In this document: one piece after another, positions 7,532-19,104 of the stretch
Layout of the letters: every line of letters starts with the position of its first letter
How positions within the stretch are numbered: the stretch's first letter is position 1
Program-made: the position numbers and the translations under genes
Origin: Actinomycetaceae bacterium
GTDB taxonomy: Bacteria; Actinomycetota; Actinomycetes; Actinomycetales; Actinomycetaceae
NCBI GenBank assembly: GCA_030538185.1
Contig: JAUNUK010000001.1
Coordinates: forward strand, 546,296 to 610,295
Direction: 5' to 3'
Length of the DNA: 64,000 bases
The notes under the pieces: generated by a model
Database searches by the model: none
What the model was told of the DNA's origin: nothing
What the model saw: the letters and a program-made list of their open reading frames with translations, nothing else

Positions 7532-10227
7532 GATCTCTCCTCATAGGTTCGTGCTCTAACGATTGAGTCTTCCACTGTCACACGAGGCTCACCAAGGTAT
7601 AACTGTATATGGTGTGTGTAGTATTCCTGTTCCAGGTAGTCATCTAGGACACGGTCCGTATTTTGACTCTCCGGGTTTAGACATAAAGCGAGGTAGCCTT
7701 CATTTTCGAGGGCGTTTTCCTCACCCCATGTGGCACTGATGAAATCTCGCAGCACATCTTTAGCCCGGGTGTTTTTTGCTCCCGGTGCGACGGCGTTTGC
7801 ACGGAGTGCAATCGTCTGTGTTTGGGGTCTGGAGTCTTCATCGGGCCAGGAGTAAAACCCCAGGGAACAGCTCAAGGCGTAGGAAATTATTTCCTGTGCC
7901 AGCCTGCGGTAGAAGCCTTGCGGGTTGTTCAATAGCTGGGCAGGGTTGTGGAGATGTTTATGCGAAACATCGAGGGGCACGTCACCAGACAACCCAAAGA
8001 GTTGCGCAAAATAGCGATTATTGTCCGCTTCCACATGTGTGTAGCGCCTCAGGTTCTCAAGACAGTAATCTCGGTAGTGGACCATGTGTTCCATTAAAAC
8101 GCCCGGTCCATAATCACACAGGGGGTGAACTGCAAAGCCGAGAGCTGATTCACGCGATATGTAGTCATATTTGGCAAGGTCAACTAGTTCTTGAACGATC
8201 GGTACAATTATTTCGGGGTCCACATCGAGCCAGGGCAGTGAAGCCACCTGACCGACCTCAAAATTCATGGTTGGGGCGATGTCGTGCAGCAGAGAAGAGA
8301 CAACAGAAGAGTTGGCGTAGCCCAAAACAGTCCAAGGCTGGGCGTCCTCGGGTAGAAAAATGGAGGTGCCGGCTACGTCAAAAATGAAGCCCGAAGGGTA
8401 GTAGCGAAACGCGAGGGCGGTGCCGACTTTTGACCAGGAGATTGAAGGCCTGAAGTAGTAGTCCACGTTTTGCACCCGGGCTTTTACGCGCCCGGCTTTG
8501 GTGCGCCCTGCCCGTATATCTGCGCCGTCTTGGTCCCAGTTTACGACCAGGTCTTGATTGCCCCACCAGCGCCTAGCAACCCCGCCCTTATTGTAGGGAA
8601 ACCAGGTTTTTCCACTGGCCACAGCGTCTTTGCGGCTGCGGCAATCTCGGGCAATATCGCCTGGCGGTACTTGCCACCAGTAGCGCACGAAGCGTTTATT
8701 GTCGCCCGTGGCAAGACCCTGGCGGACCTCGGCAATGCTGGACAGTGGTAGCCCAGCACTCAGGGCACGTCGAAGGCTAGGCTTGGTCCAATAGAGTGGC
8801 AGGGCCTGGGGGAAGGAAGAAAAACTGCGTGAACTGCGTCGGTAGGCACTGCTTGACCCCAAGGGGATGGACGTGGCCTGGGGATCCAGATTTTTGAGAT
8901 GCCGAAGTTCCTCAAGAGCCTTAGCCTTGGCAGCCTCTCCCTTTTCTTCGCGCAGGTCAAAGAACCAGCCGTCTTCTGGCAACGCGGGCTTCCCGTGCTC
9001 CCCGTCCTTGGTGCTTACCCAGGCAACGGTTTGGACCAAGGGCGTCTTAATGTGGTCAAAGCCATGCGACTGGATGTGGGCCAGGGCGCGGACCGTGGTT
9101 TTCTCCCACAGGGTTTCACGAAGGTTACGGTAGCTGGGCAGAAACATCCAAGACTGCATGGTCAACAGCCCAAGTTGACCGCCAGGCTTTGCCCAATCCA
9201 GGCAGCGCCTAATGAACATGGCATACAGGTCTGTGCGCTGTTGTGGATAGCATTCATGTGCGAAGTCACGCAAAACAGGTGGGAAGTTCTTATGACCCAA
9301 ATACGGCGGATTAGCCAGCACAATATCGTAGCGACCAGGCATAAGAACGCTCAGTTCAGGGGTCGCGTCTACCAGTTTGCCAGGCAGGTTTTCCACGGGT
9401 AACAGCGAGCCGATAATGTCCAGGTTGCTCACATAGGGATCGGGGTCCTTGCGTTTTTGCAGCGCATATATCTGAGGAAGCAGTCTCTGGCTTGCAGCCA
9501 GGTCCTCCACGTCTCCCACAATCCCAGGATGCAATTCCTGGGCGAGAGCCAATAAAGAAAACTTTGTAACCACACAGGCCAGAGGGTCAATATCTAGGCC
9601 AACCAGGTTTTTGTTCAGGATGTGCCTCAGGGCATCCTCGTGTGCAACTCCTGCCTGCCGATATAGGTGAAATAAGGCGCGAGAAGCGCTTAACAGCAGG
9701 TTTCCACCCCCGCAAGCTGGGTCCAGGACCCGCACATTACGCAAGCTTTCCTCACCGGGTGGCGAGCCAGCAAAACAGGAGTCCAGGGCCGAATCCACCA
9801 AGAAATCCGACAACCAGGTGGGGGTGAAAAGTTGGGTGACGGTACTGAGGTCACGGGCATCCTGGGGCGTGGCATAGGCCTGCACGCCATCCTTTACTGC
9901 CTGGATTCCGCCCTGAAAGAACCATGCTAAACCTGGGGATACAGGCGAGGAATCATCAGTACAACAGTCAATAAAGCTTTCGAGGATCGAGCGGTCGCCC
10001 TCGGAAATGGATGATAGGGGTGGGAGGCCTCCGGTGAAGGTGGAGACGAAAGCCCGAAAGCGCTGAAAATCCTGGGGGCCGAAGGACTCGAAAAGCCCCA
10101 CACCCCGGCCCAAAGCAAAAGCCCCAAGGTGGACCAATCGTTCCAAGGCATCGCCTGCGGAAAAGCCTTCGGCGCGCAGGCAATGGTGAGCACGAATCCC
10201 GGCTTGGAAAAAAGGGTTAAAGGCCAT
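7528..10227 (-). CDS. Large N6-adenine DNA methyltransferase, Eco57I/PglX-like, without a visible restriction partner
   Basis: An 899-residue protein with a gamma-class N6-adenine methyltransferase core: a TQLFTPTWLSDFLVDSAL entry motif, the SAM-binding motif I DPACGGGNLLLSAS (around residue 170) and catalytic motif IV LANPPYLG (around residue 305). The long C-terminal half would recognise DNA. The TQLFTP-type entry and overall size recall PglX of BREX systems and the methyltransferase part of type IIG enzymes. I see no PD-(D/E)XK nuclease motif in its N-terminal 130 residues and no BREX genes (brxA, brxB, brxC, pglZ, brxL) nearby. Neighbours are housekeeping genes, so it may be a solitary modification enzyme or a worn remnant of a defence system. 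It contains one exact copy (9996-10008) and one near copy (7702-7714) of the repeated word. Confidence 0.75.
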   Translation of the reverse strand: MAFNPFFQAGIRAHHCLRAEGFSAGDALERLVHLGAFALGRGVGLFESFGPQDFQRFRAFVSTFTGGLPPLSSISEGDRSILESFIDCCTDDSSPVSPGLAWFFQGGIQAVKDGVQAYATPQDARDLSTVTQLFTPTWLSDFLVDSALDSCFAGSPPGEESLRNVRVLDPACGGGNLLLSASRALFHLYRQAGVAHEDALRHILNKNLVGLDIDPLACVVTKFSLLALAQELHPGIVGDVEDLAASQRLLPQIYALQKRKDPDPYVSNLDIIGSLLPVENLPGKLVDATPELSVLMPGRYDIVLANPPYLGHKNFPPVLRDFAHECYPQQRTDLYAMFIRRCLDWAKPGGQLGLLTMQSWMFLPSYRNLRETLWEKTTVRALAHIQSHGFDHIKTPLVQTVAWVSTKDGEHGKPALPEDGWFFDLREEKGEAAKAKALEELRHLKNLDPQATSIPLGSSSAYRRSSRSFSSFPQALPLYWTKPSLRRALSAGLPLSSIAEVRQGLATGDNKRFVRYWWQVPPGDIARDCRSRKDAVASGKTWFPYNKGGVARRWWGNQDLVVNWDQDGADIRAGRTKAGRVKARVQNVDYYFRPSISWSKVGTALAFRYYPSGFIFDVAGTSIFLPEDAQPWTVLGYANSSVVSSLLHDIAPTMNFEVGQVASLPWLDVDPEIIVPIVQELVDLAKYDYISRESALGFAVHPLCDYGPGVLMEHMVHYRDYCLENLRRYTHVEADNNRYFAQLFGLSGDVPLDVSHKHLHNPAQLLNNPQGFYRRLAQEIISYALSCSLGFYSWPDEDSRPQTQTIALRANAVAPGAKNTRAKDVLRDFISATWGEENALENEGYLALCLNPESQNTDRVLDDYLEQEYYTHHIQLYLGEPRVTVEDSIVRARTYEERS
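9996..10008 (-). repeat. Repeated word ATTTCCGAGGGCG (coding copy)
   Basis: Exact copy lying in the methyltransferase gene and read there as Ile-Ser-Glu-Gly. Motif orientation is minus, the same as the gene. Confidence 0.8.
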
Positions 10228-10236
10228 TGACGCAGG

Positions 10237-10713
10237 TTAAGGCTTCAAAAAAGCTGCCGCCGCCTTCTCTTCCTCTTCGGTGATGCGAGGCAGTTCCTTG
10301 AGGATGGCTGCCTCTAAGGACTTACCTACCAGGGGCAGCAAACAGCTAATCTTGCCCGTCAAGGTTCTTTCGGTCGTGGCACCCAGGTCCTTGAGACTTG
10401 AGGTGGCCTCAAGAGAAATAGGGAAGCCCTCTAGGGCAAAACGCAGCGTGCCCTCAGCACCTGAATCCCAGGTTTCGACAAGGCTTGCCCGCGCCTCCTG
10501 CTTAAAGAAATTCTTGGCCTTTTCAGGAATTGCCGAGGGCGGAACGGTAATGGCAGTGGTCGCCTTGAGCACCCCGTTTTCCTCTACAAGATCGACCGAG
10601 ATGCCAATGTCTTGCATGTGGTTGAAACGGGAGGCGTAGAAATCAGGGTTCCGTAAAAGGTCCTTCACCTGGGCAAGGGGTGCATCATAGGTCAGTGTTA
10701 TGTCAAAATCCAT
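10237..10713 (-). CDS. DUF2505 family protein (START-like fold)
   Basis: A conserved actinobacterial protein of unknown role. I start it at 10713 (MDFDITLTYDAPLAQVKDLL) because GGGAG lies eight bases before that ATG; an ATG 15 bases further upstream is possible but has a poorer site. Its 158 residues show the DUF2505 pattern of alternating beta strands and the phrase RTLTGKISCLLPLVGKSLE. The family is predicted to adopt a polyketide-cyclase/START-like cup. It is first in the minus-strand unit with the methyltransferase, nine bases away. Confidence 0.85.
   Translation of the reverse strand: MDFDITLTYDAPLAQVKDLLRNPDFYASRFNHMQDIGISVDLVEENGVLKATTAITVPPSAIPEKAKNFFKQEARASLVETWDSGAEGTLRFALEGFPISLEATSSLKDLGATTERTLTGKISCLLPLVGKSLEAAILKELPRITEEEEKAAAAFLKP
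10529..10542 (+). repeat. Repeated word ATTGCCGAGGGCGG (coding copy)
   Basis: Exact 14-bp copy on the strand opposite the DUF2505 gene; the gene reads its complement as Pro-Pro-Ser-Ala-Ile. This is a different peptide from the copy in the neighbouring methyltransferase. Confidence 0.8.
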
Positions 10714-10868
10714 CACGTTGACTCCCATCTCGACTGCGGTGTCTCATGCCCGGGCTCGGGCCACCAAGGACAGACTATACAGAGGCACAGGTCCTTTCTT
10801 CCAGAGATAAGTGCTTGTAAAAGTCGAGGAATCGAGGTGCTTCGTCCTAGGCTAGAGGGGTGCAATCG

Positions 10869-12341
10869 ATGAAACAGGTGCTTCCAAAGGCAACAAGCGA
10901 AGGTCTCAGCGATATTGATATTGACTGGTTGCATATGCTGCAGGCAGACTGGCAGGCATTATCGGACCTGGCTGGCGCGGATTTGATCCTTTGGCTTCCA
11001 GATTCTCAGGGCGGTTTTGTCGCCGCGGCACACTGTCGCCCTGCAACCAGTGCGACGGTTCATCTGGATGATGTTGTGGGATTGGCACTGCCTTCTGCCC
11101 GTGTTGATTTCATGTCTGAGGTATTTGAAACCGCGACGCGGCAGGTCAATCCGCAAAGGCGTTGGACAGGGCTCAATACGGTTTCGGAGATCTTGGTCCC
11201 TGTTGTGCGCGACGGTCGAGCGATTGCGGTTATGGCGCGAGAATCTACCTCGCATCTAACCATGACATCACATGGGCAATACGACTGGTACCAACAGGCC
11301 TCGGATCTCTTGTGCCGTATGGTCTCTGAGGGGACGTTTCCATACGCCTCTACGCCGACAGGGGGGCAGCGCGGAACGCCACGTGTTTCCGACGGGGTGG
11401 TGCGCCTCGACCAAGATGGGGTCGTATTGCAAACCAGTCCCAATGCGATCTCTGCCTTTAGACGCCTGGGGATCAGGCAGCACTTAGTGGACAAGGTCCT
11501 GGTAGAACAGATCACAAACTTGCAAGATGAGCAGCATCGCACCGTGGATGAGACCTTGGCTGTGGTTGCCATGGGGCGTGCCTCGTGGTTGACAGAGATA
11601 GAGATTCGGGGTGTGTGTCTAACTCTGCGCGCCCTGCCCTTGTTCGAGCGCTCTGAAAGAAGTGGCGCCCTGCTATTGGTTCGAGACGTAACGGAGTTGC
11701 GCAGGCGTGAACGCGAACTGATGACCAAGGACGCCACCATCCGCGAGATACATCACCGGGTGAAGAACAATCTGCAAACCGTGTCTGCCTTGCTGCGTTT
11801 ACAGGCCAGAAGGTCCGATTCTCAAGAGGTCAAGGACGCCTTGGGAGAGGCTGAACGCAGAGTCGCCACCATCGCCACCGTTCACGAAGCGCTTTCCCAC
11901 AACGTAGATGAATCCGTGGCTTTCGATGAGATCATCACCAGATTGCTGGTTTTGGCGGCGACTGCTGCAAGCGCAGATCAAAGGGTTACTACAAGCGTCA
12001 AGGGCTCTTTTGGAGATGTGGAGGCCGGGGCTGCCGCGGCCTTGGGTGTCGTCTTGACAGAGATCGTCACCAATGCGGTAGAACACGGCTTGGCCGAGAG
12101 AGACGGTCACATCGAAATCGAAGCCATAAGGAATGGTCAGGAACTAACCGTCCACGTCAGGGATGACGGGGTTGGTATCCCCGAGGGACGGGCATCGTCG
12201 GGTTTGGGCACCCAGATTGTCGGTACCTTGGTGCGAGGCGAGTTGAACGGGACTATTGAATGGAACCGCCTCGAAGCCCCAGAACACGGTACAGACGTGG
12301 TGATTCGTGCCTTGATGGTCCCCGCAGCCCAACACGGATAA
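10869..12341 (+). CDS. pdtaS: PdtaS-like sensor histidine kinase
   Basis: Cytosolic two-component sensor of the HisKA_2 class. The ATG at 10869 is chosen because GAGGGG lies eight bases upstream; a GTG at 10860 is in frame. The 490-residue protein has an N-terminal GAF-like domain, a middle PAS-like domain (around residues 170-280), the phosphoacceptor H-box IREIHHRVKNNLQTVSALL, and a HATPase domain with N-box LTEIVTNAVEHGL and G-box DDGVGIPEG. No membrane helix is seen. In mycobacteria the partner is PdtaR, an RNA-binding ANTAR regulator; no such regulator is encoded beside it here, so the partner must lie elsewhere. Confidence 0.87.
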   Translation: MKQVLPKATSEGLSDIDIDWLHMLQADWQALSDLAGADLILWLPDSQGGFVAAAHCRPATSATVHLDDVVGLALPSARVDFMSEVFETATRQVNPQRRWTGLNTVSEILVPVVRDGRAIAVMARESTSHLTMTSHGQYDWYQQASDLLCRMVSEGTFPYASTPTGGQRGTPRVSDGVVRLDQDGVVLQTSPNAISAFRRLGIRQHLVDKVLVEQITNLQDEQHRTVDETLAVVAMGRASWLTEIEIRGVCLTLRALPLFERSERSGALLLVRDVTELRRRERELMTKDATIREIHHRVKNNLQTVSALLRLQARRSDSQEVKDALGEAERRVATIATVHEALSHNVDESVAFDEIITRLLVLAATAASADQRVTTSVKGSFGDVEAGAAAALGVVLTEIVTNAVEHGLAERDGHIEIEAIRNGQELTVHVRDDGVGIPEGRASSGLGTQIVGTLVRGELNGTIEWNRLEAPEHGTDVVIRALMVPAAQHG

Positions 12342-12363
12342 GTTCCTTTTAGGCCCAGATCTG

Positions 12364-12398
12364 TTGAGGGAGGCCCACACGAATGGGGCCTCCCTCAA
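12364..12398. terminator. Bidirectional hairpin between pdtaS and whiB
   Basis: A perfect 13-bp stem (12364-12376 with 12386-12398, nine-base loop) in the gap between two converging genes. It is expected to end transcription from both sides. Confidence 0.65.
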
Positions 12399-12434
12399 GC
12401 AAACTAGGGGAAAGAGTTTTTTAGTCGAGAAACC

Positions 12435-12686
12435 TTAGAGCCCTGCGCGGCGTGCACGGGCTGTGCGACGCTTCAGGGAACGTCGTTCTTCTTCACTCAT
12501 GCCGCCCCATACGCCGGAATCCTGGTTATTCTCAAGTGCCCAGGCGAGGCAGGTATCGACCACGGTACAGGTGGCACATACAGTTTTTGCCTCGGCAATT
12601 TGGGCAATCGCCGGTCCTGTATTGCCAATCGGGAAGAACAACTCGGGGTCGACAGCCAAACACGCAGCCCTGCTACGCCAATCCAT
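12435..12686 (-). CDS. WhiB-family iron-sulfur transcription regulator (WhiB1-like)
   Basis: An 83-residue redox-sensitive regulator that binds a [4Fe-4S] cluster through Cys9, Cys37, Cys40 and Cys46 (RAACL, then VCATC and DTC). The turn GVWGG and the basic C-terminus (RRSLKRRTARARR) complete the family signature. The start at 12686 is supported by AGGAG five bases upstream; a longer reading to 12788 would add a hydrophobic segment foreign to the family. The absence of extra domains and the small size fit WhiB1, which in mycobacteria associates with sigma-A. Confidence 0.93.
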   Translation of the reverse strand: MDWRSRAACLAVDPELFFPIGNTGPAIAQIAEAKTVCATCTVVDTCLAWALENNQDSGVWGGMSEEERRSLKRRTARARRAGL

Positions 12687-12844
12687 GAAAACTCCTAAAA
12701 AAACTTCTGCGGCTGTGAAAGTTACAAAACACAGCAGAGCCATAAGACCCCAAGAAAAAAGGTTCTCATTTAGAACTTCAAAATTCAAGAGATCAAGGCA
12801 ACAGATAATGAAAGAAGCCTGTGAGCTTACTCACTGTCATGATT

Positions 12845-15800
12845 TTAATTCGAGTTGGGGGCGTGAAGACATGTAGGTATGCCTGATTGAAGCAATAACA
12901 TTTGCCCCTTTGGTCGCGGAACGGGATCGACGTAACCCAAGAGATCCACGGTGGAAAAACGGGACATGACATTAATGGCGTCTTTCGTGTTGCCCAGGGA
13001 TGCGAGGATGCGAAACTTGCTCAGGGCTTTTAGCAGGTCTCCGCTGTAGGCCGCCTGAGCCTCGAAAAGTGAACAGGACACGATGAGGGTTGCTTCGTGG
13101 TTCCTACGCCCTGTATCGCCGCGATTCGCGGTCGTAAGGGCCTCTTGCGCAAGGGGGTGGACAATGTCTGAAGTATCCAGACACACAATGTTTTTCCCCC
13201 GGTCCTGATGGGCCACATTTGTTTTTTCGGCTATAAGAGATGAACGCAAATATCCCAAGGCCTCGTAGCAAGACACAAGCCAATCAAGAGCCCTATCAGG
13301 GGCATCTGGAGAGTCGATAACAACCCAGTGTTCCTCGGGGTTTAGCACAATGGGACGAGCGTCATCTCCACCGATCCCTAAACTCAGATACCCAGACGGA
13401 ATTGGCGAGATCTGTTGTGTTGGTTTCTGCGGGTCTCGTACAACCTGGGTTGGGGCAGAGGCGGGATAGGTTTTGGCTTCCTCGGGGGTGATGAATTGGG
13501 CATCCAATAGTGTGTCGTCCTCGACAACGACTCCGCGTCCCTGGATGGTTTCAAGCTGGGTGAAGCGCGGAGTTGTTGGCCTCGCCGTAATGCCTGTCAT
13601 CAAAAGCTCTTGGGTGCAGGTGTGTCCCAAAAAGATCTGGGTGCCAGCAAAGCCAAAGGCCCTGGCTTTGCTGGCAGTGAGGATGACGGGAATCGACAGG
13701 GCTTGGAGGGCGGAAACAAGACTGTGGACGGTGCCGTAATCGATGCCCAAGTCTTCACAGATGCGTGGTACGTCATCGAAGATGACCAGGGATTTTCCCA
13801 TCTCGTTGTGTTTGAGTTTGGCCATGAGCCTGTTCACCAGGCGAAGAGAAGAGACCTCAATAAGGCTTCCAGGAAACAGCGCCGAGGGCGGGCAAAGGTA
13901 TGTGGTGAAAATATCTGGGAAAGGCGTGACTACTTGTATTGCGCATTGGTCTGCGTACTGTTGGGCAATGGCTGCTGCCAGGGTGGAACGCTCCTGACCA
14001 GATGAACCCGCAATGTTCAAAGGCACGGTGTCGTCCCAGGTGAGTGTGCGAAGTTGGGCAGCTTCGGTGTCGTCTGCCAGCCCCAAGACAGCAGTTGATG
14101 ACCCTTTGATTCCTTCGCCCAATAAGTCACAGGCTTGCACAGTGGTGGGAAGTGGTGCAGCCCAGGGGCAAGGTGCTTGGGCACCCCCTCGTGACAATGC
14201 CCAGGTGTTTTGTAGGTTTTCTACCAGGTCGCGAGTCCAGGTGCCATCACCGGCCCAAGGGACCTGCCAGCTTTCCAGTTCCTCGCTGCGCAGTAATAGG
14301 CGACCAGGAATATGCGCCAAACGCGCAGCCAAAGGCGAATCGATGACGTCCATAGAGTCCAACTCGCTGCGGGTGCGCAAGGCCAGGCGCAGGTTCACAT
14401 TGGCCGAAATCTGTGCCGACACAATGCCTGAAGGGCGTTGGGTCGCCAAAATGACGTGTATCCCAAGGGAACGCCCTTGTGAGGCTATGTCTACGATGGT
14501 GTCCAAAACCTGCGGATTACTCATGCTCAATGCCCTGAATTCGTCCACAACGACAAGCAGACGCGACAAGGGCTTGCCGAGGTTTAGCTCAACTGCGCTC
14601 CTATCGTTCATCACATGTCCAATGTCCTTTGCCCCCAGGCTTGCCAGAATCTTTTTCCTACGCCTTAGCTCGACTTTTAGGGAATCCAAGGCCCTGTGGG
14701 TCATGGCAGGATCGAGGTCTGTCAGTACGCCTGCGCAATGAGGCAGGTCACGTAGCACACCAAAAGCGGCACCACCCTTGTAATCCACCAGGATCATTGT
14801 CAGCGCAGCGGGGGAGTACCTGCAGGCAAGATCCATAAGCCAGGTGGTCAGTAGTTCAGACTTCCCTGCCCCCGTAGTCCCCGCAATAAGTGCGTGTGGG
14901 CCTTCGACGCACAGGTCAACCTCACGCACCGAGCCTTGAGCATCCACACCGATGCGTGCAGAAAGACCCTTGGGGGCGCTGTTCCACTGCTCTAGGATTC
15001 TTGCGCAATCGGGGGTGCCCAGAACGTGTGAACACCGGGCCGAATCAGGCAGTTCGTTTTGTAAAGGATCTGGGGTAGTACTCGATTGATTGTCTTCCGC
15101 ATTGTCTTGTGAATCCCTGCGACGCACAGCTTCCACCAGTTGCTTCCACCACACAGCTTGTGGGCGTGGCGCATGTGTAGGAAGAAAAACCTGACGCACA
15201 CACCACGGGGGCACCTGCGCACTGGATTGAGCAATGACCAAAGTGGCTGTCATGGGAGCCTTGCCATCTGAGATCTCGGTGGCGTGCAGGATTGTCAACC
15301 TGGGCGGATTGTGGCCTTCGCCCTCGCCTGCCACGCCGCCCACGCCATGTGCCCCAACACCCAAGACCTGAGCCCCCAGTGCCTTCAAAGACCGTTCATC
15401 GACACGCACAACACCCCTGACCAGCAGCTGAGCTACCCACCAGCGTGCAGTAGCCACAGCGTCTGCCCCCACAAAAGCAACCTTTTCTCTGCCCTGAACC
15501 TCCACCACACCGTGTCCCTTGAAAACCCTTGGCACCTGACCCACCCAGGCGCGCAACCCCTCTTGTTCTTTACACAGGTGCGTATGTGAACACGCAGCCA
15601 AGAGCAGGCTGGCCGCATCAAAAGCCCGATGCCTGCGCGTGTAAAGAAAGACTGCGATCCCCACCACGAGCAAGGGCACCAGGAAATACAAGAAACGCGA
15701 AGCGTACATAAACAGAAAAGGCAGGGTGATAAACAGCGGCAATACGAAGAAAAGCGCGCGCGGAAAACCTGGGCGTAGAGCTTTGGGTGCCAAAATTGTC

Positions 15801-16198
15801 GTGTCCACAGGCCGTCGACGTAACTGAAGACACTGGTCAGCAACCCGCAGCCCGCGCCCCACCCGCAAGGTCCAAGGCTTGTGCGCCTTCACGTGCCAAA
15901 GTGCCACACGTCCCCAGGTTTTGCGGCTTCCATTGGATGAAGCCAAGTCCTCTACCTCGATCACCGCTTTCGCGCCCCTTCGCTTGCGCGTCACGCGCAG
16001 GTGCTCCGCAGAGACTTTGGGGTTGCTCATACCGCTACACCGGCCTAGTAAACCGTCCTCGGCAGGGAAACTTAAGCCTTGGTCGTGGCCTGTGGTGACG
16101 GCGAAATGCATATCGCAAGACAGGACTTCTTCGGGTGTGGGTGGGCAGGTTGCGGGCATTCTTAGAGGGTATGTAGCCAGGAAGGAACGTGCCGACAT
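12845..16198 (-). CDS. FHA-domain FtsK/SpoIIIE ATPase with EssC/EccC-like architecture
   Basis: A 1117-residue membrane ATPase. Residues 1-130 form an FHA-like module (phrases LGRCSGMSNPKVSAEHL and LASSNG). Two adjacent membrane helices follow near residues 145-185. The first ATPase domain is intact: Walker A AGTTGAGKSELL near residue 440, VDYKGGAAF, Walker B LLVVVDEFRAL and LATQRPSG. Two further ATPase-like domains have lost a proper Walker A (GSSGQERST near 700; none visible in the last). FHA, paired helices and three ATPase domains with only the first active is the layout of the type VII secretion motors EssC and EccC. No WXG100 substrate or other Ess/Ecc gene is present here, so its role is unproven. 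GGAAGG lies four bases before the start. Confidence 0.82.
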   Translation of the reverse strand: MSARSFLATYPLRMPATCPPTPEEVLSCDMHFAVTTGHDQGLSFPAEDGLLGRCSGMSNPKVSAEHLRVTRKRRGAKAVIEVEDLASSNGSRKTWGRVALWHVKAHKPWTLRVGRGLRVADQCLQLRRRPVDTTILAPKALRPGFPRALFFVLPLFITLPFLFMYASRFLYFLVPLLVVGIAVFLYTRRHRAFDAASLLLAACSHTHLCKEQEGLRAWVGQVPRVFKGHGVVEVQGREKVAFVGADAVATARWWVAQLLVRGVVRVDERSLKALGAQVLGVGAHGVGGVAGEGEGHNPPRLTILHATEISDGKAPMTATLVIAQSSAQVPPWCVRQVFLPTHAPRPQAVWWKQLVEAVRRRDSQDNAEDNQSSTTPDPLQNELPDSARCSHVLGTPDCARILEQWNSAPKGLSARIGVDAQGSVREVDLCVEGPHALIAGTTGAGKSELLTTWLMDLACRYSPAALTMILVDYKGGAAFGVLRDLPHCAGVLTDLDPAMTHRALDSLKVELRRRKKILASLGAKDIGHVMNDRSAVELNLGKPLSRLLVVVDEFRALSMSNPQVLDTIVDIASQGRSLGIHVILATQRPSGIVSAQISANVNLRLALRTRSELDSMDVIDSPLAARLAHIPGRLLLRSEELESWQVPWAGDGTWTRDLVENLQNTWALSRGGAQAPCPWAAPLPTTVQACDLLGEGIKGSSTAVLGLADDTEAAQLRTLTWDDTVPLNIAGSSGQERSTLAAAIAQQYADQCAIQVVTPFPDIFTTYLCPPSALFPGSLIEVSSLRLVNRLMAKLKHNEMGKSLVIFDDVPRICEDLGIDYGTVHSLVSALQALSIPVILTASKARAFGFAGTQIFLGHTCTQELLMTGITARPTTPRFTQLETIQGRGVVVEDDTLLDAQFITPEEAKTYPASAPTQVVRDPQKPTQQISPIPSGYLSLGIGGDDARPIVLNPEEHWVVIDSPDAPDRALDWLVSCYEALGYLRSSLIAEKTNVAHQDRGKNIVCLDTSDIVHPLAQEALTTANRGDTGRRNHEATLIVSCSLFEAQAAYSGDLLKALSKFRILASLGNTKDAINVMSRFSTVDLLGYVDPVPRPKGQMLLLQSGIPTCLHAPNSN
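13881..13892 (+). repeat. Partial copy of the repeated word (GCCGAGGGCGGG)
   Basis: Eleven bases of the GCCGAGGGCGG core are intact but the leading ATT is missing. It lies antisense within the FtsK-like gene. Given as a decayed or chance copy. Confidence 0.4.
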
Positions 16199-16211
16199 GC
16201 GGCCTTCCGGC

Positions 16212-16246
16212 TGTGGATAAACTTCAAACGCAACACGTGTGGATAA
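16212..16246. promoter_or_regulatory. Paired DnaA-box-like TGTGGATAA sites, 26-bp pitch (pair 1)
   Basis: TGTGGATAA, the reverse complement of the DnaA consensus TTATCCACA, occurs at 16212-16220 and 16238-16246, with 17 bases between. The pair lies in the divergent promoter region between the EssC-like gene and ligA. The same spacing recurs at 33933 and 39960. Confidence 0.6.
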
Positions 16247-19071
<2,825 letters not shown>

Positions 19072-19104
19072 AGCCAGTCGTGAGGCACAAGGGGGTGCCT
19101 CGGA

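Noticed and set aside
7528..10227. A complete BREX or type IIG restriction system
   Set aside because: No BREX partner genes and no recognisable nuclease motif accompany the methyltransferase.
14013..14741. A 242-residue plus-strand open frame opposite the EssC-like gene
   Set aside because: Antisense to the conserved ATPase domain; low-complexity, Ser/Arg-rich translation typical of shadow frames.
12845..16198. A type VII secretion locus
   Set aside because: Only the motor-like ATPase is present; WXG100 and other core genes are absent from the window.
16212..16246. Paired TGTGGATAA sites as a chromosomal replication origin
   Set aside because: Only two boxes, no AT-rich unwinding element, and no dnaA, dnaN or rpmH nearby. 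The same applies to the other two pairs.
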